Source: Polaribacter haliotis
Lineage (GTDB): Bacteria > Bacteroidota > Bacteroidia > Flavobacteriales > Flavobacteriaceae
Direction: 5' to 3'
Length of the DNA stretch: 64,000 nt
Assembly: GCF_014784055.1 (NCBI RefSeq)
Contig: NZ_CP061813.1
Span: forward strand, 2,304,001 to 2,368,000
Part shown: piece by piece, positions 25,528 to 34,175 of the stretch
Position numbering within the stretch: the first letter of the stretch is position 1
Layout of the letters: every line of letters begins with the position of its first letter
Position numbers and translations under genes: made by a program
Notes under the pieces: model-generated
Told to the model about the DNA's origin: nothing
The model's input: only the letters and a program-made list of their open reading frames with translations
Databases searched by the model: none

Positions 25528-26802
25528 TTATATTAAGTCGAAACCAATATCTTTTCTAAAATTCATTTTATCGAAACTAATTTCTTCGATACTTCTATAA
25601 GATTTTGCTAAAGCTTCTTCAATAGTATCTCCAAAAGAGGTAATTGCCATAACTCTACCTCCACTTGTAACTACTTTATTATCTTTTAAAGTGGTTCCAG
25701 CATGAAAAACGGTAGATTCTTTTACGTTTTCTAAACCAGTAATTTCTTTATTTTTTTCATAACTTTCTGGATATCCACCAGAAACCAACATTACAGTAGT
25801 CGCTGTTTTTGAAGTTACATGAAACAGTTTCTCTTCTAAATTTTGTTTAGCAACACCATCAAATAAATCAAATAAATCGGATTCTATTCTTGGCAAAACA
25901 ACTTCTGTTTCTGGATCTCCCATTCTAACATTATATTCTACTACAGATGGGTTTCCATTATCGTTCATTAAACCAATAAAGATAAAACCTCTGTAATCTA
26001 TTCCGTCTTTTTGCAAGCCATTTATTGTTGGTTTTACGACCAATTCTTCTACTTTATCTAAGAATGCATCGTCTGCAAATGGTACTGGAGAAATGGCACC
26101 CATTCCACCCGTATTTAAACCTGTATCTCCTTCTCCAATTCTTTTGTAATCTTTTGCTGAAGGTAAAATTTTATAGTTTTTTCCGTCTGTTAAAACGAAA
26201 ACCGACAATTCTATTCCTTTTAAAAATTCTTCGATAACAACTGTAGATGATGCTTCTCCGAATTTCTGATTGGTAACCATTTCTTTTAATTCCGTTTTTG
26301 CTTCATCTAAAGAAAACAGAATTAAAACTCCTTTACCAGCTGCCAATCCATCTGCTTTTAAAACATATGGTGCTTCTAAAGTTTCTAAAAAAGTATAGCC
26401 TTCTTCTAAATTATCTTTTGTGAACGATTTATATTTTGCTGTAGGAATGCCATGTTTTTCCATGAACTGCTTCGAAAAATCTTTACTTCCTTCTAACAAT
26501 GCTCCATCTTTTTTAGGACCAATTACTGGAATGTTTTTCAACTCATTATCAGCAAGAAAAAAATCGTGAACCCCATTTACCAAAGGTGCTTCTGGCCCAA
26601 CAACTACCATTTTTATATCGTTCTGTAAAACTGTTTGTTTTATTGCTGGGAAATCTGTAGGACTAATTGCTAGGTTTGTTGCAACTTTGTCTGTACCTGC
26701 ATTTCCTGGTGCTACAAAAAGCTGATCTACTTTATTACTTTCCGATAATTTTAATGCAAATGCATGTTCTCTTCCTCCTGAGCCTAAAATAAGAATGTTC
26801 AT
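25528..26802 (-). CDS. purD: Phosphoribosylamine-glycine ligase (GAR synthetase)
   Basis: A 424-residue PurD: ATP-dependent joining of glycine to phosphoribosylamine in de novo purine synthesis. N-terminal Rossmann part MNILILGSGGREHAFALKL; GPEAPLVNGVHDFF; ATP-grasp domain with APYVLKADGLAAGKGVLI (phosphate loop), GGMGAISPVP, GIDYRGFIFIGLM and VVEYNVRMGDPETEVVLPR (metal-binding Glu and Asn); C-terminal domain to the end. I place the start at ATG 26802, because the in-frame TTG at 26829 is the end of a perfect -7 box. It is a monocistronic housekeeping gene that interrupts the minus-strand glycosyltransferase genes. Confidence 0.96.
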   Translation of the reverse strand: MNILILGSGGREHAFALKLSESNKVDQLFVAPGNAGTDKVATNLAISPTDFPAIKQTVLQNDIKMVVVGPEAPLVNGVHDFFLADNELKNIPVIGPKKDGALLEGSKDFSKQFMEKHGIPTAKYKSFTKDNLEEGYTFLETLEAPYVLKADGLAAGKGVLILFSLDEAKTELKEMVTNQKFGEASSTVVIEEFLKGIELSVFVLTDGKNYKILPSAKDYKRIGEGDTGLNTGGMGAISPVPFADDAFLDKVEELVVKPTINGLQKDGIDYRGFIFIGLMNDNGNPSVVEYNVRMGDPETEVVLPRIESDLFDLFDGVAKQNLEEKLFHVTSKTATTVMLVSGGYPESYEKNKEITGLENVKESTVFHAGTTLKDNKVVTSGGRVMAITSFGDTIEEALAKSYRSIEEISFDKMNFRKDIGFDLI

Positions 26803-26826
26803 TTTTTTGTTGTGTTGTTTGGAGTG

Positions 26827-26834
26827 CAAATATA
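26827..26834 (-). promoter_or_regulatory. Promoter -7 box of purD
   Basis: TATATTTG on the minus strand, a full consensus match, about 24 nt upstream of ATG 26802. Confidence 0.6.
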
Positions 26835-26912
26835 TTTGAAATAATTGTTATTTCCGCTTTTGCAAGAAAGACATTTTGTAGAGTTATTAAATATAGAAAA
26901 TAGTTTTTAAGG

Positions 26913-27683
26913 CTAAATTCCCCATTTGGAAAAGTATTTTATTGCAGAGGAAGTGTGTCTTAAAAACAGACTAATATTTTTTGAAGAGCCTTGTTTAAGA
27001 ACATGTGTTATTTCTATACTTGGAAAATACATTTTTTTCTTTCCTAAAACATCTATTTTTTTACAAATATCTACATCTTCCATATACAAGAAATAACGTT
27101 CGTCGAAACCATTTAATTTTATAAAATCTCTAGTTTTATATAAATGAAAACATCCTGTTATATATTCTGCAAAAAAAGGTTTATTTAAATCTTTATCTCT
27201 ATAAGTTCCTTTGAAAATTGCTTCTTTAAAAAGAGGTTTTAAGAAAATAAATCTTCTTGCCAAAAGTTCCGAAATTAATGGATATCTTCTACAAGAATAT
27301 TGATGTTTGCCATCTGGAAATAATACTTTTGGAGCAATCATTGCCAATTCTTTTTTGCTCTCTAATTCTTTAATTAAGCTGGGTATTACATCTGGCTTAA
27401 AAAAAACATCGGGATTTAAAATAAGGTGATAATTAGAAACTTCTTTTATCTTATTTATTACAACATTATGCCCAGCACCAAAACCAATATTTTTACCAGT
27501 AGCTATATAAGAGATTTCTTCGTTCTTAAAAACGTTTTGAAATTTCTTCTTAGGTGTATTATCTATCAAGTAAAGTTTTTTATTTAAAGAAATATTTAGA
27601 AAGCAATTAACGGTTTTTGTTAACTCCTCAATATTTTCGTTATAAAGAACGATAGATACTGTTATGTCTAGTTTTCCTTTCAT
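26913..27683 (-). CDS. Family 2 glycosyltransferase (rhamnosyltransferase-like)
   Basis: A 256-residue GT2 enzyme: ITVSIVLYNENIEELTKTV (nucleotide-binding N-terminus), IATGKNIGFGAGHNVVI, the metal-binding DxD-like region in YHLILNPDVFFKPDVI (Asp about 107), and the acceptor/catalytic EDVDICKKI (about 207-215), preceded by NGFDERYFLYM. This is the layout of WbbL-type enzymes, which often transfer rhamnose; the presence of rmlBAC in the same locus agrees with that but is not proof. It is the last gene of the locus, 4 bp after the WcaJ-like gene. It has no membrane helix and probably acts on the cytoplasmic face. Confidence 0.85.
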   Translation of the reverse strand: MKGKLDITVSIVLYNENIEELTKTVNCFLNISLNKKLYLIDNTPKKKFQNVFKNEEISYIATGKNIGFGAGHNVVINKIKEVSNYHLILNPDVFFKPDVIPSLIKELESKKELAMIAPKVLFPDGKHQYSCRRYPLISELLARRFIFLKPLFKEAIFKGTYRDKDLNKPFFAEYITGCFHLYKTRDFIKLNGFDERYFLYMEDVDICKKIDVLGKKKMYFPSIEITHVLKQGSSKNISLFLRHTSSAIKYFSKWGI

Positions 27684-27687
27684 TTAA

Positions 27688-29049
27688 TTAATACGCTTTC
27701 TCTTGGCCTTTAAATATGTTAAAAAACGTTTGAAAAATTATTTTTATGTCTAAAATAAAAGACCAATTTTCTATATAAAATATATCTAAACGTACTCTAT
27801 TTTCTATATCCGATTTTTTTTCTATTTCTCCTCTAAATCCAGAGACTTGTGCTAAGCCTGTTATTCCTGGTTTTACGGAGTTTCTTACAATGTAATTATC
27901 TATTTCTTTTAAGTATTTTTTTGTTTGAATATTCATATGAGGTCTAGGTCCAACTACACTCATATCTCCTTTTAAAACATTAAAAAATTGAGGCAATTCA
28001 TCTAAACTAGATTTTCTTAGAAAAGCGCCAATTTTAGTAATTCGATGATCGTTTTTTGTTGCGTGAATTAAATCGGAATTACCATTAATCTTCATAGACC
28101 TAACTTTATAACAATAAAACTGTTTCCCATCTGCTCCATCTCTAACTTGCTTAAAAAAGAAACTCCCTTTTGAATCTAGTTTTACTAAAATCCATAAAAT
28201 TGGAAGCATCCAAGATAATAAAAGAATAATTACAAGAATTGAAAAAATAACATCAAAAATTCTTTTTACAATATGGGTTTCTGTTTTTTCGAAAGGTAAT
28301 TTCTTTGGTTTTAATATTGGTATTGTTCCAAAATATTCTAAAGTAAAATCTTTACTATAAATTGCTTTATTTTCTGGAATTAATCGTACTTCAATATTAT
28401 TTTCATTTGAAAAACTTCTTATTTCCTTTAGTTGCAGTGGTGATATCGAGTTAACTTCACAATAAATTTCATCTATTGTATTGGTAATTGTATAATTTAA
28501 CCCTGCTTTAATAGAACCTAAATATTTATTTGAACTACTTAATTTATCTGAAAAAAAACCTTTAAAACGATACCCTAAATCTTGTCTTTCACTAAACAAA
28601 TCTACTACGTTTTGAGCAGATTTACTGCTTCCAAAAACAATAACAGATCTATAGTTACCTCCAGATAAACGATATTTCTTCAAAATAAAAAAGAATAGAA
28701 ACTTTAAAAAGGTAATAATTAAAATAAATGTTAACACCGTTTTAAATTGCTCTCTTATAATTTCTCCTTCTCTAAAAAAACTAAAATAAGAGAAAAAAGC
28801 TAATGAGAAAATAAAAAAATGTGATGTAGTTAGTGCTAATAATCTAGATATATGTGTATATCTATAAACATTATAAAACTTTGTATAGTATGCTATTAAA
28901 ATCCAGAAAAAGACTGTGTAAAAAATAAACTGTGGACTTAAATAATCTTTATTAGAATAATAATACACTACAAAAAACAGCGCCAAAAGGTCTACTATCA
29001 TTAATAGTGGTCTTATTAAATATGAATATTTTCTAATTTTATTTTCCAT
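27688..29049 (-). CDS. WcaJ-like polyprenyl-phosphate sugar-1-P transferase (initiating enzyme)
   Basis: A 453-residue enzyme that starts repeat-unit synthesis by moving a sugar-1-phosphate onto undecaprenyl phosphate. Four N-terminal helices (about 10-125), a CoA-binding-like/Rossmann domain (VIVFGSSKSAQNVVDLF, about 137-155), one more helix (FDVIFSILVIILLLSWMLPI, about 265-285) and the catalytic domain with FKQVRDGADGKQFYCYKVRSM, KIGAFLRKSSLDELPQ and SVVGPRPHM. These are the PglC/WbaP/WcaJ signatures, and the size is the long PNPT-independent WcaJ form. The first sugar is not predictable. The gene shares one base with the upstream GT gene. Confidence 0.9.
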   Translation of the reverse strand: MENKIRKYSYLIRPLLMIVDLLALFFVVYYYSNKDYLSPQFIFYTVFFWILIAYYTKFYNVYRYTHISRLLALTTSHFFIFSLAFFSYFSFFREGEIIREQFKTVLTFILIITFLKFLFFFILKKYRLSGGNYRSVIVFGSSKSAQNVVDLFSERQDLGYRFKGFFSDKLSSSNKYLGSIKAGLNYTITNTIDEIYCEVNSISPLQLKEIRSFSNENNIEVRLIPENKAIYSKDFTLEYFGTIPILKPKKLPFEKTETHIVKRIFDVIFSILVIILLLSWMLPILWILVKLDSKGSFFFKQVRDGADGKQFYCYKVRSMKINGNSDLIHATKNDHRITKIGAFLRKSSLDELPQFFNVLKGDMSVVGPRPHMNIQTKKYLKEIDNYIVRNSVKPGITGLAQVSGFRGEIEKKSDIENRVRLDIFYIENWSFILDIKIIFQTFFNIFKGQEKAY

Positions 29050-30272
29050 TATAGTTCTAAGAATGTATTTTCAAATTTTTTTAGAATTATATCTTTTGAA
29101 AAATTTGTAGAAACATATTTCCTAGCATTTTCTCCGTATTTATTTCTTAATTTTTTATTTATTTTTAATTGTAAGACTACTTTTATAACTTCCTCTAACT
29201 CTGTATTACAAAAATACTCACCAGCGCTAGATTCATTAATAATAGAATAAACTTCTGACTTAAGATTTCCTGTAATTATAGATGGTTTTTGACTTGCCAT
29301 CATTGCCAATATCTTGGATGGCATAACTGTATCTATAACGTTATTTTTTTGAAAAAGTATATGTAAATCTGCGCTACATAATAAATCGGAAAGCTTATTA
29401 TATGCAACAGGTAAATACATGGAAACATTGTTTAAGCTTGCTACTTTATCTAATAACCATTCTCTTTTACTACCATTACCAACTACAATTATTTCTATAT
29501 CTAAGTTGCTTTTTAGCATATTTGCAAATTCTATAAAGAATTCCCAATCTTGCTTTTCTCCGATATTACCCGAATATAAAATTTTGAATTTCTTAGACTC
29601 TAAATATGGATGTTTTTTTGATGTTTTAGGGTTTACAAAATCTAAATCTACCCAGTTTGGTAATAAAATTCTTTTTTTATCTTTTTTTATCTTTTTTGAT
29701 AATTTTAAGACCATTAGGTTACTTATTGTACTAACTAAATCTACAGAGTTTAATAATTTTTTTTCAATCCAAAATAATAATTTAAAGGAAATGGATTTAT
29801 TTTCTTTACTATTAATAATATTCGAATCTGTAACTGCATCAAACTCAAAATCTTGTATATGAACCCAAAGCTTAGCTTTTCTTAATTTTGAAAGTATTTT
29901 ACCTAAAAAAATAACGGATGTAAATGGGACTATACATAAAACTATATCTGTTTTTTTTATCTTAAAAAGATTAAAAAAAGAACCTAATGTAAAGTCTAAT
30001 AAATGTAATACTCTTTTAAAAAAAGTTGGATTTTTGGGCACGTATTGTTTGTACCTAAATATATTTATTCCGTTTATATTTTCTTTATAAAATGTTTTTT
30101 TTGATTTATAATTTGAACTTATTTTCCAAGCTGGGTAGTAAGGAAAACCCGTAATTATATTTACCTCAATATTTTTACTATTGAAGTAATTGGCAAGTTG
30201 AGAGGTGTATAAACCTATAGCAGTATCCTCAGGGAAATAGTTAACTCCTATTATTGTTATGCTCTTTTTCAA
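29049..30272 (-). CDS. Family 4 glycosyltransferase (WbuB/WcaI-like)
   Basis: A 407-residue GT4/GT-B enzyme. It begins ITIIGVNYFPEDTAIGLYTSQLANYF with a long acceptor loop typical of WcaI/WbuB, has LWVHIQDFEFDAV near 138, and in the donor half shows KILYSGNIGEKQDWEFFIEFA (about 232), IVVGNGSKREWL and the donor-site region ADLHILFQKNNVIDTVMPSKILAMMA. The E-x7-E motif is altered to the MPSKxxxxMA variant usual for this subgroup. It is translated in overlap with the acetyltransferase gene by 32 bp, so expression is coupled. Confidence 0.85.
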   Translation of the reverse strand: MKKSITIIGVNYFPEDTAIGLYTSQLANYFNSKNIEVNIITGFPYYPAWKISSNYKSKKTFYKENINGINIFRYKQYVPKNPTFFKRVLHLLDFTLGSFFNLFKIKKTDIVLCIVPFTSVIFLGKILSKLRKAKLWVHIQDFEFDAVTDSNIINSKENKSISFKLLFWIEKKLLNSVDLVSTISNLMVLKLSKKIKKDKKRILLPNWVDLDFVNPKTSKKHPYLESKKFKILYSGNIGEKQDWEFFIEFANMLKSNLDIEIIVVGNGSKREWLLDKVASLNNVSMYLPVAYNKLSDLLCSADLHILFQKNNVIDTVMPSKILAMMASQKPSIITGNLKSEVYSIINESSAGEYFCNTELEEVIKVVLQLKINKKLRNKYGENARKYVSTNFSKDIILKKFENTFLEL

Positions 30273-30813
30273 TTCTTTTTTTTATTGGTTTTGCAGGATT
30301 TCCATAACAAATCCATCCTTTAGGTATGTTTTTATAAACACTACTTCTTGCACCTATAACACTACCTTTTCCTATTGAAACTCCTGGTGCAATATATACA
30401 TCTGTAGCAAGCCAAACTTGTTCTTCTAATATTATTTTTTTTGCATAAATTGGAAAATTAGATGATAAATAATCATGAGACCCAGTACATAAATAGGATT
30501 TCTGAGAAACCACAACATTTTTACCAATTTCTATTTCTCCTAAAGAATATAAAACTACATCATCTCCAATCCAAGAATAATCTCCAATACTTACTTTCCA
30601 AGGATACGTTATTTTTACTGATGGTCTTATAATTACTTTTTTTCCGATTTTTGCTCCAAACAATCTTAATAAAAAACGCCTATACCCATATAGAAATTGG
30701 GGAGAAGTTCTAAAAAAAATTGCTTGTACTAACCACCAAAGTTGAACGATAAATGCGTTTTTACCTCGAAAATTATTCGGTAATTCAAATTTATTTAACT
30801 CTTGTATCTGCAT
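30241..30813 (-). CDS. WcaF-like hexapeptide acetyltransferase
   Basis: A 190-residue left-handed beta-helix acetyltransferase of the WcaF/colanic-acid type. The N-terminus has FVQLWWLVQAIFFRTSPQ and GYRRFLLRLFGAKIGKKV; hexapeptide coils follow (KVSIGDYSWIGDDVVLYSLG, EIEIGKNVVVSQKSYLC), with the catalytic His in GSHDY (about 113) and WLATDVYIAPGVSIGKGSVIGARSSV, ending YGNPAKPIKKR. It would transfer acetyl from acetyl-CoA to a sugar of the repeat unit. It overlaps both neighbours (32 bp and 23 bp), a sign of a compact operon. Confidence 0.88.
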   Translation of the reverse strand: MQIQELNKFELPNNFRGKNAFIVQLWWLVQAIFFRTSPQFLYGYRRFLLRLFGAKIGKKVIIRPSVKITYPWKVSIGDYSWIGDDVVLYSLGEIEIGKNVVVSQKSYLCTGSHDYLSSNFPIYAKKIILEEQVWLATDVYIAPGVSIGKGSVIGARSSVYKNIPKGWICYGNPAKPIKKRIEKEHNNNRS

Positions 30814-31882
30814 TTAAAGTTTCAGTAATTTTTTCTGTGAAATTTTTCACCGTAAAATTATCAATAAAATATTTTTTATTGGCATCTGCAATCTCTTTTA
30901 TTTTAAACTTATTTTCGTTTAGAAATAAAAGTGGTTCTAAAATACTGTTAGAACTTTTAGGCTCTACAATATATCCGTTAATTTCTGTTTTTATAATATC
31001 TGGAATCCCTGCATGGTTAGTTGCAATAATAACATTTTGAGTAGCTAATGCTTCTAAAATAGAAATAGGTTGGCCTTCCATTCTGTAGAACGTTGGTAGC
31101 GCAAAAATATTACTCCATTCTAGTAATTTCTTTTTTTCCTCCCTATATACTACTCCTTCATAAGAAGTATTTTGTAAATTATTTATTTTTTCTAAAATTA
31201 AATCTTTTAAACTTTCGTCTATATTTCCAGCAATTTTCGCCTCGTAATTAATTTCTTGTTTTTCTAATTCTTTTAAGGTATCTAATAGAAAAAGTATTCC
31301 CTTTTCTTCCATTAAATTACTTAAATAAATAATTTTTAATTTATCATATGTACTTGGTAATGAGTTATTATATAAGTAATCTTCAGCAAAATTATACACT
31401 ACAAATATCTTAGATTCGTCTAAAAAAGGTAATAAATTATCTCTTAATGAAGAAGAAAGTACAATGCCTTTTGTGAATTTTGATATTAAAAAATAAAATA
31501 TTTTCTTTTTTATACCTTTTAATTTTTGATATTGGTTTCCTAAATAATTTCCATGTACATGAATAATTAATTCTTTATTTAATAAAGATGCCAAAAAGAT
31601 AAAAACTGTGTATTTTAAGATGCCAAAAAAAGTTTGCCCTGGTGTAATATATATAGTATCGTTTCTAAAAACTTTTAATGCTTTGACGTTAAGTTTTAGA
31701 TAGAAAAATAATTTGTGAAATGTAAAAGTTCCAATGTTTTCTTGAAAAATCGGATAAGATGTATTGATTATATCTGTTTTAAAATTAGAAGATTTATCTA
31801 ACTCTTCTTTAACAACTTTATTTGCCAAAGAAACTCCAGATATAGGGTCTGGGAAAGGTCCAATAATTAAAATTTTATTCAT
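30791..31882 (-). CDS. Family 4 glycosyltransferase
   Basis: A 363-residue GT4 enzyme. It has ILIIGPFPDPISGVSLANKVV at the N-terminus, ELIIHVHGNYLGNQ at about 102, and a donor half beginning KIIYLSNLMEEKGILFLLDTL (about 183) with REEKKKLLEWSNIFALPTFYRMEGQPISILEA reduced here to its key point: the catalytic-site glutamates sit in the YRMEGQPISILEALA segment (about 266-280), the E-x7-E motif. The C-terminus follows with IIATNHAGIPDII. Donor and acceptor are unknown. It overlaps the preceding gene by 8 bp and the acetyltransferase by 23 bp. Confidence 0.85.
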   Translation of the reverse strand: MNKILIIGPFPDPISGVSLANKVVKEELDKSSNFKTDIINTSYPIFQENIGTFTFHKLFFYLKLNVKALKVFRNDTIYITPGQTFFGILKYTVFIFLASLLNKELIIHVHGNYLGNQYQKLKGIKKKIFYFLISKFTKGIVLSSSLRDNLLPFLDESKIFVVYNFAEDYLYNNSLPSTYDKLKIIYLSNLMEEKGILFLLDTLKELEKQEINYEAKIAGNIDESLKDLILEKINNLQNTSYEGVVYREEKKKLLEWSNIFALPTFYRMEGQPISILEALATQNVIIATNHAGIPDIIKTEINGYIVEPKSSNSILEPLLFLNENKFKIKEIADANKKYFIDNFTVKNFTEKITETLNADTRVK

Positions 31883-32945
31883 ATTTATTAAAAATAGTCA
31901 AGAAGGGATCTGCCATTTTCTCTATTGAGTATTTAGATTTACAATCTAAGGATATTTGGTTTCTTTTAACTAACCACTTTTCTTTTTCTTTAGAAAATTG
32001 AATTAATGTATCTTTTAAAGAATTTAAATTATCTGTTTTAAAATACTGCGAATTAATTTCTAACTCTGCGGCCTCTAATTCTGGAGAATGGGGTTCGTCT
32101 TTAGAAATAATCATTGGAACTCCAAAACCCAAACTTTGTGTTAAAGATAAACCTACATAACCTGGTGAAACACTAGCTATTGATTTAGAATAAAGTTCTT
32201 TAAGTTGGTTTTTATCAGAAATATGCCCTAATAAATACACGCTTTCTTTAAGTTGATTTTTGTTTATGAAATTTTTAATGTTTTCTAATTCATCTCCAGA
32301 ACCCACTATAATTAGTTTTGTTTCTAAAGGTAAAAATTTAATTGCTTTTTTAAATGCTTCAATTAAAAACATAATCTTTTTATCCTTTACCAATCTTCCA
32401 ACATAAATAAAGTTTGTAACATTATTTTTTTCTTCTATTATTGGGCACATTTCATGCTTATAATAAATAGAATTGTTGGCTGCATAAATAACTTTTTCGG
32501 GAAACTGTTTTTCTAATTCTAATTTTTGTTTTTCTGTATAAGCAATAAAGCCTGAACTGTGTTTTTTGAAGAAAGATCTAAAATATTCCGATTTACTATT
32601 TTCTCCACTTCTAGACCATGCATGACCCCAAAGAAAAATTTCTCTATTGCTAAATAAACGTATAAGAAAAACTAAAATAAAAGAAACATTTCTTAAGTTA
32701 AATTCAATAATTATTGATTTGGCATTATAAATTTTTTTCCAAGGTAATTGTTGAAATAGAAATTTTCGTTTAAGAAAAAAAAGGTTTTTAACCCATAAGA
32801 CATTTGGAGTTCTTTTATCCGATTTTATGGTACTAGAATAAAACTCTTCACCTGAAATAATTTCTACATCTTTATTTTTATCAATAATATATTTATAAAC
32901 ATTTAACCTATATGAAGGAACACAAGTCTGTATAATTAAATTCAT
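31875..32945 (-). CDS. Family 4 glycosyltransferase
   Basis: A 356-residue GT4 enzyme. The acceptor half is LIIQTCVPSYRLNVYKYI to SREIFLWGHAWSRSGENSKS (about 103). The donor half has NFIYVGRLVKDKKIMFLIEAF (about 178), KLIIVGSGDELENIKNFI, YLLGHISDKNQLKELYS and ASVSPGYVGLSLTQSLGFGVP (about 257-277), where the usual second-half EGFGLxxxEA motif is replaced by PGYVGLSLTQSLG; this is a known variant in GT4 enzymes of surface glycan loci. It is within the minus-strand operon with 8-bp overlap to the next gene and directly abuts the polymerase-like gene upstream. Confidence 0.83.
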   Translation of the reverse strand: MNLIIQTCVPSYRLNVYKYIIDKNKDVEIISGEEFYSSTIKSDKRTPNVLWVKNLFFLKRKFLFQQLPWKKIYNAKSIIIEFNLRNVSFILVFLIRLFSNREIFLWGHAWSRSGENSKSEYFRSFFKKHSSGFIAYTEKQKLELEKQFPEKVIYAANNSIYYKHEMCPIIEEKNNVTNFIYVGRLVKDKKIMFLIEAFKKAIKFLPLETKLIIVGSGDELENIKNFINKNQLKESVYLLGHISDKNQLKELYSKSIASVSPGYVGLSLTQSLGFGVPMIISKDEPHSPELEAAELEINSQYFKTDNLNSLKDTLIQFSKEKEKWLVKRNQISLDCKSKYSIEKMADPFLTIFNKYE

Positions 32946-34175
32946 TTAATTTCTAATATAGGTTTTTTCTGTTCTAAGATTTGGTACAATGTTAATTAAA
33001 AAAGCAAAAAGAATTAAACCAGATTGTCTCTCTAATACATTTTCTGTTAAGAATATAATACTAAAATACAAAAGTATCGCAAACATTACACGATCACTCG
33101 AAAAACTATTTCGTAACGCAAAATAAATTACTAAACATAATACAATTAAACCTAACAACCCTGCATGTAATCCATAACTTAAATATTGATTATGGGAATT
33201 ATAAACAACATTTGGGTTGTGTTTAAAAACTTCTCTTACAGAGTTGTTTACTAACATGTTTGACTTTTCTATGCCTACTCCAAATAATAAGTTATCCTTA
33301 AAAATTTTTATTGCACTAATAATTGTTTGTTTATGAATAAATATGGAGTTATACTGAGTATTCTGATTAAATACCTCTGTTTTAAATAAGTTAGAAAATC
33401 TATTAAATTTAGGTGGTGCAAAAGCAATAAAAAGTATAATAGGAATTAATAAAAAAGAGGCTCTTTTAAAAAATAATTTAAGGTTTAGTGTAAAAAATAG
33501 AAAAATAATTATTGATAAAAACAAAGCAATAATTGCCATTTTTACAGAGAATAAAAACAATAACAATAAAAATGTAGCTAACATTAAACTAGAAATAATT
33601 TTGTTTTCTGTTCTAATAATACGATCTAAACTTATTAAAATAGAGATGTTAAGATAAATAGAAATATATGCTGGATGTCTAGAAAAATATTGTGAATGTA
33701 TTATTGCATTTTTAAAGAAATTTGAATCTAAATTGGGATATCTTGGGTTCGAATATTGACTTATCAAATAAAAACAAATTAATGTTAATATAAATGTAGA
33801 AATAACAAATACAGATTTCCAGAGTTTAAACAATTCTTTATTTTTATCACTTCCTTCTTTACTAAGAAAATAAAAAAAAATAGGAAATATTAATAGGGAA
33901 GCCATTTGCTCTAATTTCTTATACGTTAAAACATTAACTCCATCAATTAAAGAGATTAGTAAAACAAAAAACAAAGAGGCATTTAAAACAAACAGCCACT
34001 TATTTTTTAGTCCCTTTTTCTTTCGATTTATAATTGCATGAAACATTAATATTAGAAAAAATATAAACGTAAAAATAGATTCTAATCTAAACGAAGTTAG
34101 TGGTATTAATCCAAATAAAATAAAAGCCACTATTAGTAAAAAATCTTTTTTTAAACATAAAATATTACCCTTCAT
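32946..34175 (-). CDS. O-antigen ligase/polymerase-like membrane protein (first of two)
   Basis: A 409-residue polytopic membrane protein with about eleven helices and one long periplasmic loop (about 225-330) that contains the FSRHPAYISIYLNISILIS segment before it and the HNPNVVYNSHNQYLSYGLHAGLLG region in it. The conserved H-N-x-Y/H pattern (SHNQYL, about 314) is that of the Wzy_C/O-antigen ligase family. It could be the Wzy polymerase or the ligase that hands the glycan to its carrier. It overlaps the second such gene by 11 bp. Helix counts are by eye. Confidence 0.8.
   Translation of the reverse strand: MKGNILCLKKDFLLIVAFILFGLIPLTSFRLESIFTFIFFLILMFHAIINRKKKGLKNKWLFVLNASLFFVLLISLIDGVNVLTYKKLEQMASLLIFPIFFYFLSKEGSDKNKELFKLWKSVFVISTFILTLICFYLISQYSNPRYPNLDSNFFKNAIIHSQYFSRHPAYISIYLNISILISLDRIIRTENKIISSLMLATFLLLLFLFSVKMAIIALFLSIIIFLFFTLNLKLFFKRASFLLIPIILFIAFAPPKFNRFSNLFKTEVFNQNTQYNSIFIHKQTIISAIKIFKDNLLFGVGIEKSNMLVNNSVREVFKHNPNVVYNSHNQYLSYGLHAGLLGLIVLCLVIYFALRNSFSSDRVMFAILLYFSIIFLTENVLERQSGLILFAFLINIVPNLRTEKTYIRN

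Noticed and set aside
29419..29862. Plus-strand frame of 147 codons
   Set aside because: Antisense to the GT4 gene, whose motifs are intact; composition (Leu, Ser, Phe, Asn) is that of a shadow frame.
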